Below are positions 37,036-48,079 of a stretch of 64,000 nucleotides of DNA, in pieces (within the stretch, counting starts at the first letter, position 1; every line of letters begins with the position of its first letter). A model generated the notes under the pieces. That model did not search any database and was not told the origin of the DNA. It was given only the letters and a program-made list of their open reading frames with translations. The DNA lies in the NCBI RefSeq assembly GCF_020497125.1, contig NC_059080.1, positions 68,864,618-68,928,617 of the forward strand. The letters are read 5' to 3'. A program made the translations under genes and the position numbers. This DNA is from Mauremys mutica (taxonomy: Eukaryota > Chordata > Testudines > Geoemydidae).

Positions 37036-37060
37036 AGCACGACTCCATTGGAGTCGTGCT
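37036..37060. repeat. Perfect 12-base hairpin
   Basis: Arms agcacgactcca and tggagtcgtgct flank a single T. Weaker complementarity continues outward ('ccctg' with 'caggg'). Confidence 0.8.
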
Positions 37061-37889
37061 GCCAGGGCACTGTAGACAGCAACAGCCCCACAGTTGGCAG
37101 GGAAGAACAATGCTTGGACACAATAGTGGTGGCCTCCTTTGAACTGAGGGTTAGGGATGTATTTGCAGAGCTTGGCGCATGCCCAGTCCCCCAACAAAGA
37201 AACCCCTTCTGCAGCTTTTCTACCTTCTTACAAGTTCTAACACATTACGGGAGGCCTAGCCCTAATCTAGTCATCAGACTGATCCTCTGAAACAGGTTTC
37301 TCTTCACACAAGTGAATTTTCAGGGAGGCAGGCGGGCAATTTCTTTGGAGAAGCCCATTCTAACATCTCAGACTGACATACTTCAGCTACCTGGGCACTG
37401 CTCCCGCTGGACTTAATGAGAGCTTTGCTCATGTATCCAAAGGCAGGACTGGCCTTGCAACAAATTACAGGACAGCACAGAATCTCTGGAAGCATGGAGC
37501 AAAGTCATGGAATGTTGTTAGGCCGGAACCAAATGCTTCAACTGATCTGATTAATAAGCCTCATATAAAACACAGAGAACGCAGCTTGGCGCCTTGCTAA
37601 TTCTTTTACAGTAATTATTACTGAAGAGCAAGTGTCTGATTACTCACTGTCCTGATTGACAGGCTCAAGAGAAATAACATGAACTAATGAAAAAACAACT
37701 GATTCATGTGAGCAACTCAGTTTCACTCTGGAATTTTATCGGTAGGCACGTGCAGTGTAAGTCAGAGCAGGTGAATCTGAGCCTGCTGGTGGTGTGCTCC
37801 AACTGCTGCTAGTTATATTACGTAAGAACATTTCACTGTTAGCTTGACCTTACCACCATTTAGTTGTAGCCTCTTTGTGTTTTATCATA

Positions 37890-38015
37890 TACTAAGATTA
37901 TAAGCTCTATGGGGCCGGGATCCTCTTGTTATTACATATGTGGACGGTGCCTAGCACAATGGGCCTTGGTCCCCGACTGGGCCCTTTAGGCACTACTGTA
38001 ATACAAATAATGAAA
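37890..38015 (+). repeat. L3/CR1-group LINE tail
   Basis: 'ataagctctatggggccggg', 'gtgcctagcacaatgggcct' and 'aggcactactgtaatacaaa' form the typical tail; the body is missing. Confidence 0.6.
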
Positions 38016-38019
38016 AATT

Positions 38020-40165
38020 GTCATGATCATAACTTAGGTTAAGTACATTGAGCCCCTCAAAAGGTGTCTGAGGTATTCACAATGGATACGATTGGACATT
38101 ACACTGGGTTTTCACAAGAAGAAAAACACATGTTGAACTTGCATGGATAGGAGGAAACAAAGGACGATGATATGCTCCCAGCAGGAAGATGCACCTTTTC
38201 TTTACAGGAAGAAAACAAGTCACCATAACCTGTGCAATGTCCACAGCACTAGCAACATTTCTTCCACTGAAGAGAGCTGCCCATGTGGTCACCCTGTTCA
38301 CCCTCCCTTGTCTTAGGGCACAGGGTCTATGTGAGGGGAAAGTTAGCTGAATACAAGCATTTTAATAAAAGCCCATTGTGAAACATTTCCAGACACTGAG
38401 AAATAACCCCACAAAAGTATACATCCTTTATAGGCAAAAGCCTTCCTCAGAGGAAGAGCCCATTATTGCAGAGTTAACATGTCGCTCCGAAGTAATTACT
38501 TGCTTCCTCTGGAATGAGTTAAACAAATGTGTCCTTGGCTCCCTCAGCAGATTTTATGGGCACCATCCTTAGGAGAGTTAGGGTCCTACTCTGTATGCGG
38601 CTCAGACTCACAGCTGAGTCCATATTGCTCTTAGCAACACTAAGTCCATGCACACATATGGGTGCAGGAGTGGGGGGATGGTATTTTTTTTTAATTAATT
38701 TTAGGGGCAAATCTTGTTTCCAGACACCAGCCCAAACACCTGGGCTAGAGATCTTAACAGTTCACAGAGCAAGAACGAAACGTCTCTGTAGCCACTACTC
38801 CAGCCTGAGGACTGGATACACTGGCCTCATTCCTGAGGTGCTATGGTCAGCCTCAGTGACAGCCCCTTGGGAGCTGGGTTCTGCAGTTCCTGCACAAGCT
38901 CCTGAAATCCTTCCTCTCCCTCTCCCTCAACAGGGATTCTACAGCAGACAGGGCTTCCTGCACTCATGGAGGAGAAGGCTTGAAATGCAATGTCTATTTG
39001 TAATATATTATTCAGCCACTAGATGTCTGTGTGCTGGACAGAGTTCCAAAGTGTGGTGGTTGGTAAACAAAGTGGGAACTCAAGCTTTGTGAAAGCCTGT
39101 TTGGGTCTCTAGTTTTAGCTGCTTTCTTTAATAAATGCCTCCTGTATAAAGTGGTCTGTAATTCTATAGATCATGACAGGTTTTAGCCCCATAAATAGCT
39201 CATTCTACAACTGCATAGCAATTAAGTATAACACTAGTTTTGCCATGATATTTTGAACATACAGTGTTGGCTACATGTTTATGTTGCAAACAGTGCTTTA
39301 TAATTTGTTAATTTAACACATGGTTAATAAAGTCCTCCCCCAACATGTTGGTTTTGTTGTTTAACCATAAAATTCACTTCTCTTTCAAGCAGATAGACTG
39401 TTTTTCTATTGGATTCATCAAAACCACACTATGCATTTGACATCAGCAAGAACAGCAACAGGCTAACTAATTGGTTTCACTGGCTTCCACTATGTATCTC
39501 ATTCTCACAATCAAGAGCAATGCCAAAACAATCAATGATGAGCCCTATCACTTGTTTTTACATTTACCTTCAGATTGCAGGGCAGGGCTGAGAGGAGAGA
39601 AGCATAGAGTAAGGGAAGTTTAACACAAGTCAAAAGGGCACATTTCTCAAATACCCCAGAAAGGAAATGAATAAGTATAAGTTACCATGGTAACCTCTTA
39701 TGTTCTTAGCCAGTTAGTTGATCCCACATGAACAAAGTTTTCCCCAACACCAAAAATGTCCTTGCATTTTGAAGTATTAGAGAAGGGGGTGAAACAGAGA
39801 AAGTAGGTGTTTTTAAATAAAGACAATTATTTCTTATTAATTAAAAAGTAAAACCTGAAGAAGCTGGGAAAAATCCTGTGTGTGCTCAGATTTCTCTCAG
39901 CAGTGGGATCACATCCAGGTAGTTCCAGTGGGGTTGAGTGTACACACACACACACTCACTCTCTCTCTCTCTCAAATAAACTTTTAAAATACAGTGGCGA
40001 AGAGGAAACACGATCCCACAGCAAATCTACCTAGCAATTTGAATGCCCCCTTCCTGGGAGGAATACAATAGCATGCCTGTTGCATTGGGTCTGACATTTT
40101 AAACTCTTGGCTTTCCAAGTCCTGACTGCACAAGATTCTAGTGATTCTCCCCCATCCCACCCCCA
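38020..40165. other. Intergenic, no gene recognised
   Basis: A plus-strand frame of 187 codons (38529-39092) has no domain I recognise and poor coding character, so it is not called. A CA/CT microsatellite lies at 39941-39973. Confidence 0.5.
39941..39973. repeat. (CA)n(CT)n microsatellite
   Basis: 'acacacacacacac' passes via 'tcact' into 'ctctctctctctctc'. Confidence 0.9.
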
Positions 40166-40589
40166 ATAGTCATTGTTTACAGAGTGCCAGAACTGAACAT
40201 GGCACTTTACGGAACAAGGCAAGATTCCGGCCCTGAAGAATTTACTGTCTGACTCAGAGCCTCCATTCCCCACACCTGCTCCCAGGTCTGTCAGTCTAGT
40301 AGCAAAGGGATAAAAGAGGCTGGGGAAGCTTTAGGAAGTCAGCTCCACTACTGCAGGGACTCCACTCCACAGCCAGTCCTGCATCCATTCCCCCTTCCCT
40401 AGGTCTACCAAGCACCCACTAGACCCACCCCTCCGCAAAGAAAAAAATTCAAGTACAGAGCGTTAAACTCACACTGGCATGAAATCATTGTTCTACAATA
40501 CTGCGTACACAACACTCATCTCTGCCCACTTCCAAACCTCTGCCTGCCAGAAGCTGGGACTGGACCACACTAGATTATTGATCACTAGA

Positions 40590-40707
40590 TAATTGCCCTG
40601 TTCTGTACAGTCCCTCTGAAGCACTTGGCACCAGCCACTGTTAGAAGGCAGGATACTGGACTAGATGGACCATTGGTCTGACCCAGCGTGGCCATTCTTA
40701 TGCTATG
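40590..40707 (+). mobile_element. CR1 3' tail
   Basis: 'gccctgttctgtacagtccc', 'ggcaggatactggactagat', 'ggtctgacccagcgtggcca', 'ttcttatgcta' is the same CR1 subfamily tail as at 12330-12947. Only the 3' UTR remains. Confidence 0.85.
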
Positions 40708-41058
40708 TAAAGCTGCGCCAGCGGCAGCAGTGAGTGTCAGAGAGAAAGGACTGTCTGAGCTCTGCCACCTAGATACCAAACAACAAACCGATTAGTAACC
40801 AGCTTACACTCCACGGCCTCCCCAGACACAAGAGCAGCAGCCCCCACCTACCCTGCAGTATCCTCCTCTGAGCCCAGGCACTCATGCTGCAGCAGGAGGA
40901 TATTCTTTCACAGCAGCATGACTTCTAGAGAGCAGCTCTCAGTGCAGTGCTCTGAGCCAGCAAGACCCTCGCTACCCCCGCCCGGACTTGCCAGTCACAC
41001 TCCAGCCTGCTGCACCCCACGCCTCCCTCCTCTCCACTCAACTCGCTCCTCCCCTGCC

Positions 41059-41140
41059 CTAGCTAGCAGCTGCTAGCTAGAAGCTTGGTCCAGAGGTCAT
41101 CCCAGAGGAGTATAAATCCTAGTCTGGGAAGCAGCTGCAG
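41059..41140 (+). promoter_or_regulatory. Promoter-like site: perfect palindrome plus TATA box
   Basis: A perfect 22-base palindrome (41059-41080) has the E-box CAGCTG at its centre and CTAGCTAG arms. It lies about 30 bases before a good TATA box (TATAAAT, 41111-41117) in a GC-rich, repeat-free stretch (about 40800-41200). The arrangement suggests a plus-strand start near 41140. No transcript or protein can be assigned; possibly a lncRNA promoter or chance. Confidence 0.3.
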
Positions 41141-41567
41141 ATACCTGCAGGGAGAGAACAGGAAAGGTGGGAGGGTGCGTGTGTGACTTACCCATGGGGA
41201 AGAGACAGGGGAGCTACTTGAGAAATAAAACGTTGCAACCAACTCAGGGACATTTTATAGTCAATTTATAAGCCATAGGAAGGGGAGATTGGGGGGAAAG
41301 AAGTGGGAGGAAGATATCCAGCCAGCTAAATCCACCAGGCCAGCACTCTCCCCTTAAACTATCTTGTCTCTGGCTCCAAACCAGAGACTCCCTAACTGTG
41401 GTATATGGAAAACCAGTGAGCCGCAGACCACCTGCAGAGCTGCCTGGCCGAGTGGTGCTTGCTTCTTTTCCTTTCCAGCTATCACACTGTGTTAAAGACA
41501 GCTACCACACATTTATTCTTTCCTAACATTCAATAAATCTGGTCGACATTCTTCATCTGGACACAGT

Positions 41568-41766
41568 GTAACTGTAGCCGTGTCGGTCCCAAGCTATTAG
41601 AGAGACAAGGTGGGTGAGGTAATATCTTTTATTGGACCAACTTTCAATTCACACACAGCTCTTCTTTAGGTCTCTGTGTAAGCTTGACAGTTGTCTCTCT
41701 CACAAATAGAAGTTGTCCAATATAAAACACATTACCTCACCCACCTGGTCTCTCTAGTATTTCATG
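41568..41766. mobile_element. Fold-back repeat of turtles
   Basis: The arms 'gagagacaaggtgggtgagg' to 'attggaccaactt' and their inverse 'aagttgtccaat' to 'cctcacccacctggtctctc' lie about 100 bases apart. The 'tgtagccgtgtcggtccca' start is the common turtle family end. Another copy lies at 57893-58068. Confidence 0.7.
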
Positions 41767-41769
41767 TGG

Positions 41770-42180
41770 AAAGTTTTCCCACTGCAAAAAACAATTGTGT
41801 GGAAACCTAAATTTTCCTCTGGACAGTATCAATTCAGACAAAAAAGTTGGTTTTCTCACAGGAAATTTCCAAACCAAAATGTTATTTCTTTTACACTTAA
41901 AATGTCATGTTGTTTGGATGTTTTGGTTTAAAAAAAAAAAAAAAAAGTAACTTTTACCGGTAAGTCAAAATGTTGGTTTAAAACAAAAATCTGGGGGAGG
42001 GGAGGATTAACTGAAGAACCAAACAAAATGACATTTTAAGCCAAATTAAACAACTGATCATTTCAAATCAGTTCAAAGCTTCCCACAGGAAACCCAAATT
42101 TTGCAATTGAAAAATTTCAAACGTAGATTTTTCAGCTGTAATTTCTCATGGAAAGCTTTTGGGTTTTTGATCAGCTCTAA
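41770..42180. repeat. AT-rich MITE-like sequence
   Basis: 'tggaaagttttcccactgca' near the left is echoed in inverse by '...tttctcatggaaagcttttg' near the right, and the right end reads 'ttgatcagctct'. An A-run lies at 41930-41946. It fits the AT-rich MITE family at 30746 with diverged ends. Confidence 0.45.
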
Positions 42181-42264
42181 TATTAATGCAATTGCTGTGG
42201 TTGCTACAGGGCTGTTTTCTCATACTTTTGGATAAGGGAAGTTGGTTTATGGGACACTCCATTA

Positions 42265-42268
42265 ATAA

Positions 42269-42299
<31 letters not shown>

Positions 42300-42316
42300 C
42301 CTACCTACCTACCTAC
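42265..42316. repeat. (AAAT)n and (CTAC)n microsatellites
   Basis: About eight 'aata/ataa' units are followed directly by four 'ctac' units. Confidence 0.92.
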
Positions 42317-42317
42317 T

Positions 42318-42534
42318 GCTAATTTAGCACTTTTTATCTTTAGATCTCAATGTCCTTTTCCAAGGTCGATATCATTATCCCCTTTTTTAATTGATGGGAA
42401 AACTGAAGCACAGCAATGTAATCATTCGCCCAAGATCACCTAGCAAGCCAGCGGCTGAACCAGAAATTGGACCCACATCTCCTGAGCCCCAGATCAGAGC
42501 CCTATCCACTAGGTTATACTACCATAAAAGGTGG
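42318..42534 (-). repeat. MIR/CORE-SINE copy
   Basis: The reverse complement of MIR: 'tcattatccccttt', 'gggaaaactgaagcacagca', 'cccaagatcacctagcaagc', 'ctgagccccagatcagagcc', 'ctatccactaggttatacta'. The adjacent microsatellites abut its 3' end, as is common for MIR tails. Confidence 0.8.
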
Positions 42535-43463
42535 CCCATGCTATGAAAATGTTTCAGACCCTCTGCTCCAAAATAAAAATCCTAGCCAAAGTACCATGCG
42601 AGGCCAGCAACATTGATACCTGACTTCTGCTGTAAATTCTTCTTGGCCACGACTGAAGTGCCAGATTCAGAGCAGAGTTACACTGGGGTAACTTCAGTAA
42701 AGCTGATGCCTTTATTCTGGATTTACAGCAGATCGGAATCTGGTCCTGTGCTGTTATGCACAGCACTGAATGCCACTTGCACTCAGCTAACAACTTGCCC
42801 ATGATCACTGCTCAAGAGACATGTCTGATCTTTAGAAATTCACACCGATGTAGGGAGGATTAAGGCTAAAGAGAACCCTCACTTTTGAACTTAACCCACA
42901 TCTCCAGAACACACAAAACCTTTCCTCCCAGCCAGGCCTGTCCCTCCTGCAGATCTGCCTCCCAGCACTTCCCTTGGGGGACAGTTGTGTTCCTTTCGCT
43001 TGAGTCCTTGTTCTCTATCCAGCCAAGGCAACGGAGCCCAGCCCAGCAGACAGTGAACTAAAAGTAACAGGCATTTGCACCTGCTGCTCTCCCTCCACTC
43101 ACTACTACATTCAGATCCCCTCCGAGCACAAGGCCTCGATCCAAGGATTCTCCTTTAATCTATTCTGGATTATCCGAAGTAGGCACTTTGCTGATAAGGA
43201 AACAAATGTGGCAGTGTGGACTGAACACAGGACCAGCAGCTATGGACTGATTAATTCTAATTCTGCCTCTGTCACTAGCTTATTGTGTTGTGTTGGGGAC
43301 GGGGTTTAAGATCTGCCTCTGTTTTTTCATTTGAAAAATGAAAGGTAATGCCATGTACCCGTTCTATTCATGGCATACATGGAAAGTTAGAAAAAAAAGA
43401 AACATGTATACTCTTTCTGAAAGGTTGCAGCACACTATGACTTTATTCCTTAGAACCCAGAAA

Positions 43464-43646
43464 TCATAGAATATCAGGGTTGGAAGGGACCTCAGGAGGT
43501 CATCTAGTCCAACCCCCTGCTCAAAGCAGGACCAGTCCCCAGACATATTTCTGCCCCAGATCCCTAAATGGCCCACTCAAGAACAGAACTCACAACCCTG
43601 GGTTTAGCAGGCCAATGCTCAAACCACTGAGTGATTCCCCCCCCCC
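43464..43646 (-). mobile_element. tRNA-headed SINE with a CR1 3' tail (tortoise polIII/SINE type)
   Basis: On the minus strand the head contains a tRNA-like A box region 'actcagtggtttgagca' and, after 'ggcctgctaaaccc', a B box region 'gggttgtgagttctgttc'. It is followed by 'gggccatttagggatctggg' and then the CR1 ending 'ggttggactagatgacctcc' to 'gatattctatgat'. A tRNA-derived head joined to a CR1-derived tail is the hallmark of turtle polIII SINEs mobilised by CR1. The C-run at 43637-43646 borders the head. Confidence 0.8.
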
Positions 43647-43649
43647 GAC

Positions 43650-45150
43650 AGCTGAGAAGAGAAGCACAACTCTACCCACCTTGCTCCAGACTGGCTCTTG
43701 CAGACTGACTGACTGAAGACCCAGCCCACAAGCTTCCTTCCAGAGCCCCTGGTCCAACTTGCAGGTGAGGTTCACTCCTTACAACTTAAAGCGAGTGCTT
43801 GTAATTTCAGCACAGTTTGTAACACACCACACATTGCCTACCCGCCACACAAGGGAGTTGAGAAGATGAGCATTAGTACACTGCTTGGAAGATGTAAAAC
43901 ATATGAAGTGTGAAGTAATTCAGCAAGGATAGCAGGAGGAGCAAATTCAGTTTTATTACTGCACAAGGTAAGTCATGTCTGATGATTCTATGGGCTAAGC
44001 ATTTTTGCTCTTCTAAAGTGCTCTTTCCCACTCATACAGTACATTCCATTTACCTCAGTATTGGCCAGGTTGGGGAACCCTGTTCAACAATACTGTGGTC
44101 ACTGAAACAAACACCTGTTTCAAATTATATTGAGAGGTGAAAATGAGTTGAAACTCGCAGCAAGTGAAACAAGAAGCACTTATGTATCAAACAGCACAGC
44201 TGAGTATTCATTTATTGTGCAGAGCTTCAAAGAGCAAGCTTTAAATGAATGTTCAACAGGGAAATGGGTACAAAAGGATGAATGCAAAATAGCGCTAAAC
44301 TATGAAAGAAATCCAGGGAGACCATCTAAAAAAGTTTCAGTGCTGGCATAGCCACTTTGTTTGGAGTCACATTATTCCATTGCTTGAAATCCCTGTGCTT
44401 CCTCTCTCAACCTTCTCAGCATTAAAATTAACTCTCCATCTTTTAATTCCTACTTCAAGGATTGATTACACAGCTCACCCTTTTCTCTAGAATCCTGCTG
44501 CCATGCTGCAGTTCTCTAAGCACAGGAGTTCTCGTCTCCTCACCTCCATGAGTGTATAAAAAAGCCACACTTTTGATCATAGCTCTGTGTTCACTCTGTG
44601 TATTGTGTCTCAGGAAGCAGAGGGCAGGCTATACAGGCAGAAGTTCCAGGTTAGAGCTGGCTTCCTGTACAGATGGGCCTGAGCCAAAATGCTAATGATC
44701 TGGATAAAAGAAAAAAAAGAGATACACACAGCACTACAAGTTTCAGAATGCCCTCGACAAGTACAGTCAGAGGAAAGGGAAGCTCAGAAATCTTGGTGGC
44801 AGTGACCAAGCAAAGCTGGGATTTCAGCATCTGAGTAACAATTCTATAATGGAATGTAACCTTCTACATCTCCCCTTGTCTTTGGTCTTCCTTCCATTTG
44901 CACATTCCCTCTCTAGTCTATATCCTGGTTTACATTTCCCATCATCTTTCTTTCTGCTCTCTGGCACAGGGCGCCAGCAGGGCTTTTCTCACCTTCTCAT
45001 TGAGCCCTTGTGATGAGAAGCAATGGGAGTTCTGCAGCAAGGAAGGGGAATGCTAGAGACAGGTGCCAAAGCTGTTAACTCTCTTTCCCTGAGACAATGG
45101 GAGATGGGAGCACTGGCTGGGGGGACATCAGGGTCTAGCTCAGTCCTGTT
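43650..45150. other. Intergenic, no gene recognised
   Basis: No recognised exon or intact mobile element; sequence unassigned. Confidence 0.5.
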
Positions 45151-45154
45151 CAAT

Positions 45155-45474
45155 GCTCTACCGGGGTTTTCAAACTGCGGGTTGGGCCTCGGGCTGAAGC
45201 CAAAGTCCAGTTCACCCCCGCCCATGGTCATGTAGTAATTTTTGTTGGCAGAAAGGGGTTGTGGTCTCCCAATGTGGCTCTGGCCTCCCCGGCTCCCCAG
45301 ATGGACCTAACTGGGAGGGGGCGGGGGGGTCCTGTTGTCTGTACCTGCAAGGCCTGTCTTGGACTGTGTTCCTGTCATCTAAATAAACCTTCTGTTTCAC
45401 TGGCTGGCTGAGAGTCATGGTGAATCGCAGGAAGCCGGGGGTGCAGGGCCTTGACTTCCCCACACTCTGTGACA
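45155..45474 (+). mobile_element. hAT-like fragment next to an LTR 3' portion
   Basis: 45155-45240 has a hAT-MITE-like end ('gttttcaaactgcgggttgg'). About 45250-45474 resembles the 3' part of an LTR: AATAAA near 45382, then 'gcaggaagccgggggtgcag' and an ending '...cttccccacactctgtgaca'. The left boundary and target duplication were not found, so the extent is approximate. Confidence 0.4.
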
Positions 45475-46583
45475 CACATTATCTCTGCATGTTCTAGCAA
45501 ACAGGTGCTGGAATACTACACTCCAGGAACAAGATTTATTCAAGTAATAGACATTAAAATTAGTTAGACAAGCTGTGCACTGGCATTTAAGTACTCTATT
45601 AGCTGCATTTATAGTAAAACTGTCCCTAACTGTCTGCTTCGTGAAAAAAAAAATCAAAGAGTAACAGTTTAAAAGAGCACCTAAGGCCCATTTTCAAAAG
45701 TGACTAAGACACTTAGTAGCCAAAGGTCCATTGAAAGTTTCAGTTTCTGAAAATTTTACCTGAGTTTGCATGAATTGCTACCTGTGAACTCTGGAAATAC
45801 AGAAATTGATCAGTCGTGGTGGGTGTTTTTAAAAGGAATTAAGAACCACCAATGAAAGGCATATGAAGACCCAATAGCTGGAAGCTGAAGCCAGACGAAC
45901 TGAAATTAGAAACAAGGCACACATTTTTAACAGGAAGGGTGATTAAACACTGGAGCAAACTACTAAGGCAAGTGGTGGATTCACCATCTCTCAAGGTCAT
46001 CCAGAAAGGCGTTGAATCTTGATTTGAACATATGCATTAACCAAACACAAGTTATGCTTTAGAGGGAAAACAGAAAAGGCTGATCATATCTATCTATGAA
46101 TTAAAAATATCCTCTGAATAATTCAAACAACAAATTTCTGTTCCCCAAACTTAGTGCAGAGTTTTAATATTTCCTTATTGATTGTTATATATACTTCCTC
46201 CTTTTCAGAGTGCTCTTAGGTATCTCAGTAGATTCACCTCTGAATGAGTCACGTGGAAATCAACATCCATCATCAACAGTCAATGTGATCATTGTGATCA
46301 TAGCACTGTGATGAGACAGATGTGTGTTGTTGTCATTTACAATGTCTCTAATGGCACAAATAGCATTATAGAAAAACTGCATCCTGTTGTCATAAAAACA
46401 GCTCTTCTCAATACAGAACACATCAATCACTAACAACAAATTGCTGCTGTATATTAATATCATCAAGGAACTCCACTAAGATTTGGATAGAAAACTGAAA
46501 GCAGTACATTCTGGTACATAAAAATGGAAGTGAAATGAGGGAATGATACAAAAGCACAAAGGAATATAATTCATAACTGGCAT

Positions 46584-46620
46584 TGCATTAGCAGTGTATA
46601 ATTTTATAATTACACTTGAA
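46584..46620. repeat. 37-base direct repeat, copy 1
   Basis: Begins 'tgcattagcagtgtataatt' and ends 'attacacttgaa'. It is identical to 47582-47618, and the flanks differ immediately on both sides. Confidence 0.9.
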
Positions 46621-47581
46621 CTTACACAATTTGCAGACTGTTGTGCTCTGTTTGTGGAAGTTCCAGAAATGCACTACAAAAATAAAAAGGGAGTTTTTGC
46701 AGATGTCAGTGCAAAAAAGTTGTGCCCAACTATGACACTTATGAGAAAGATCTGTATGAATCAGACTGCATTTTTGTAAAAAGCACAGGCGATATGAAAA
46801 CAGCCATACACTTAGCACAAGCAAGACAGTAGGTTGTGTACTCATCAGGCAATATCTACACACCTTGGATATGCTGAGATACAGGGCATTCTCTGATCCT
46901 TCCACGTCTTCACTGCTCACCATGCTAGTAAAAGGGGAGAGTTAACATAGTCAACTGATTAACGATCCAGGTTGTGGGCCCCACTGTCCTAAGTCTGTCT
47001 GTAACCTCCTCTTTGTCAGGGGTCAGAGCTGGCACAGCCACAGAAATGGCAGAACCATCCCACACATGTTGATTCAGCACTTCAGCTGGGCAGTCCCCAG
47101 GCAGGGATCTTGACTGGAATAATTTACTGCTGCTAAACAATGCATACGTAGGGCCTGATTTTCAGAGTTGCTCAGCCCCCGCGGCTCCCATTCACTTCAC
47201 CTGGAGCTGTAGGCGCGCTGGGCACCTGAAATGAGTCACTAAGGGGGAGATCCTCAAAGATATTTAGACATCTGCCTCCCATTGAAATCAATGTGAGATA
47301 GGCCTCTAATCCCATTGAAGATCTGGACCTTATTTTGTAAATCTCTCATGCTATGACTCCTGCCAAGCCCCGACCTGTTGTTGCTCCTGTTTGACCCTCA
47401 CTATTCTATCATAACCACTGCAGTTTGTGTGTCTGGGTTATTTAAGCTGGACAGGATCACAGGAACAGTTTCAGGCATCATGTGACATCTTGTTCTCTCT
47501 AAAAGTGGTTATTGTTTCCTAAGGGTATGAAGGCAGGTTGCCCTCAGCGAAGATGGCTACATCCCAAGATGGTGTGTACTG

Positions 47582-47618
47582 TGCATTAGCAGTGTATAAT
47601 TTTATAATTACACTTGAA
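47582..47618. repeat. 37-base direct repeat, copy 2
   Basis: Exact copy of 46584-46620, 998 bases away, in unrelated surroundings. Confidence 0.9.
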
Positions 47619-47787
47619 TTGTAACCTGAAGCCAGGAAGGAGGGTGGTAAGGAAGTTTGTAGCCCAGCTGCCAAATTTTGTTCTGCTACTTGTGACATTC
47701 TATGACAATTATTTAATGTATTAATCTGCAAATGTAACCCCCTTTGGAGTTTGTCACCTCCTGGAATGCTGGACTGAGTCGCTAAGG

Positions 47788-48078
47788 GTAAGTTTGCACT
47801 GGAACAAAAGACTCATAGCACAGCCATGGCTGGCCTGGGTCAGTGACTACGGTTTGAGCTGCAGATCTAAAAATTGCTGTGTAAAAGTTCAGGCTCAGGC
47901 TGGAGCCCTGCCTCTGGGAGTCTCCTACTTCACAGGATCCCAGAGCCTCAGCTCCAACCTGAGCCTGAATGTCTACACAGCAATTTTACAGCCCTGCAGC
48001 CTGAGCCCAGTGAGCCTGAATCAGCTGATCCCGGCCAGCTGCAGGTGTTTACTTGCTGTGTAGATGTACCCATAGGGA
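47788..48078. mobile_element. Long-armed MITE
   Basis: The left arm '...aaaattgctgtgtaaaagtt caggctcaggctggag' is matched inversely by 'ctccaacctgagcctgaatg tctacacagcaatttt' on the right. The ends 'gggtaagtttgcactgg' and 'tagatgtaccc' are also inverse. The several open frames here follow from the repeat composition. Confidence 0.65.
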
Positions 48079-48079
48079 C

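Larger units (their letters stand above)
45480..47780. other. Intergenic, no gene; contains a 37-base exact duplication
   Basis: No coding exon recognised. The duplicated segment (46584-46620 and 47582-47618) is the only clear structure, apart from short palindromic turtle repeats near 45685-45760 and 47150-47335. Confidence 0.5.

Noticed and set aside
36910..37290. 126-codon frame
   Set aside because: Begins in a MIR remnant and includes the hairpin; no recognisable protein.
38529..39092. 187-codon plus-strand frame
   Set aside because: Composition not protein-like and no family recognised; likely chance.
43560..43646. Possible tRNA gene on the minus strand
   Set aside because: The A/B boxes belong to a SINE head joined to a CR1 tail, with a degenerate cloverleaf.
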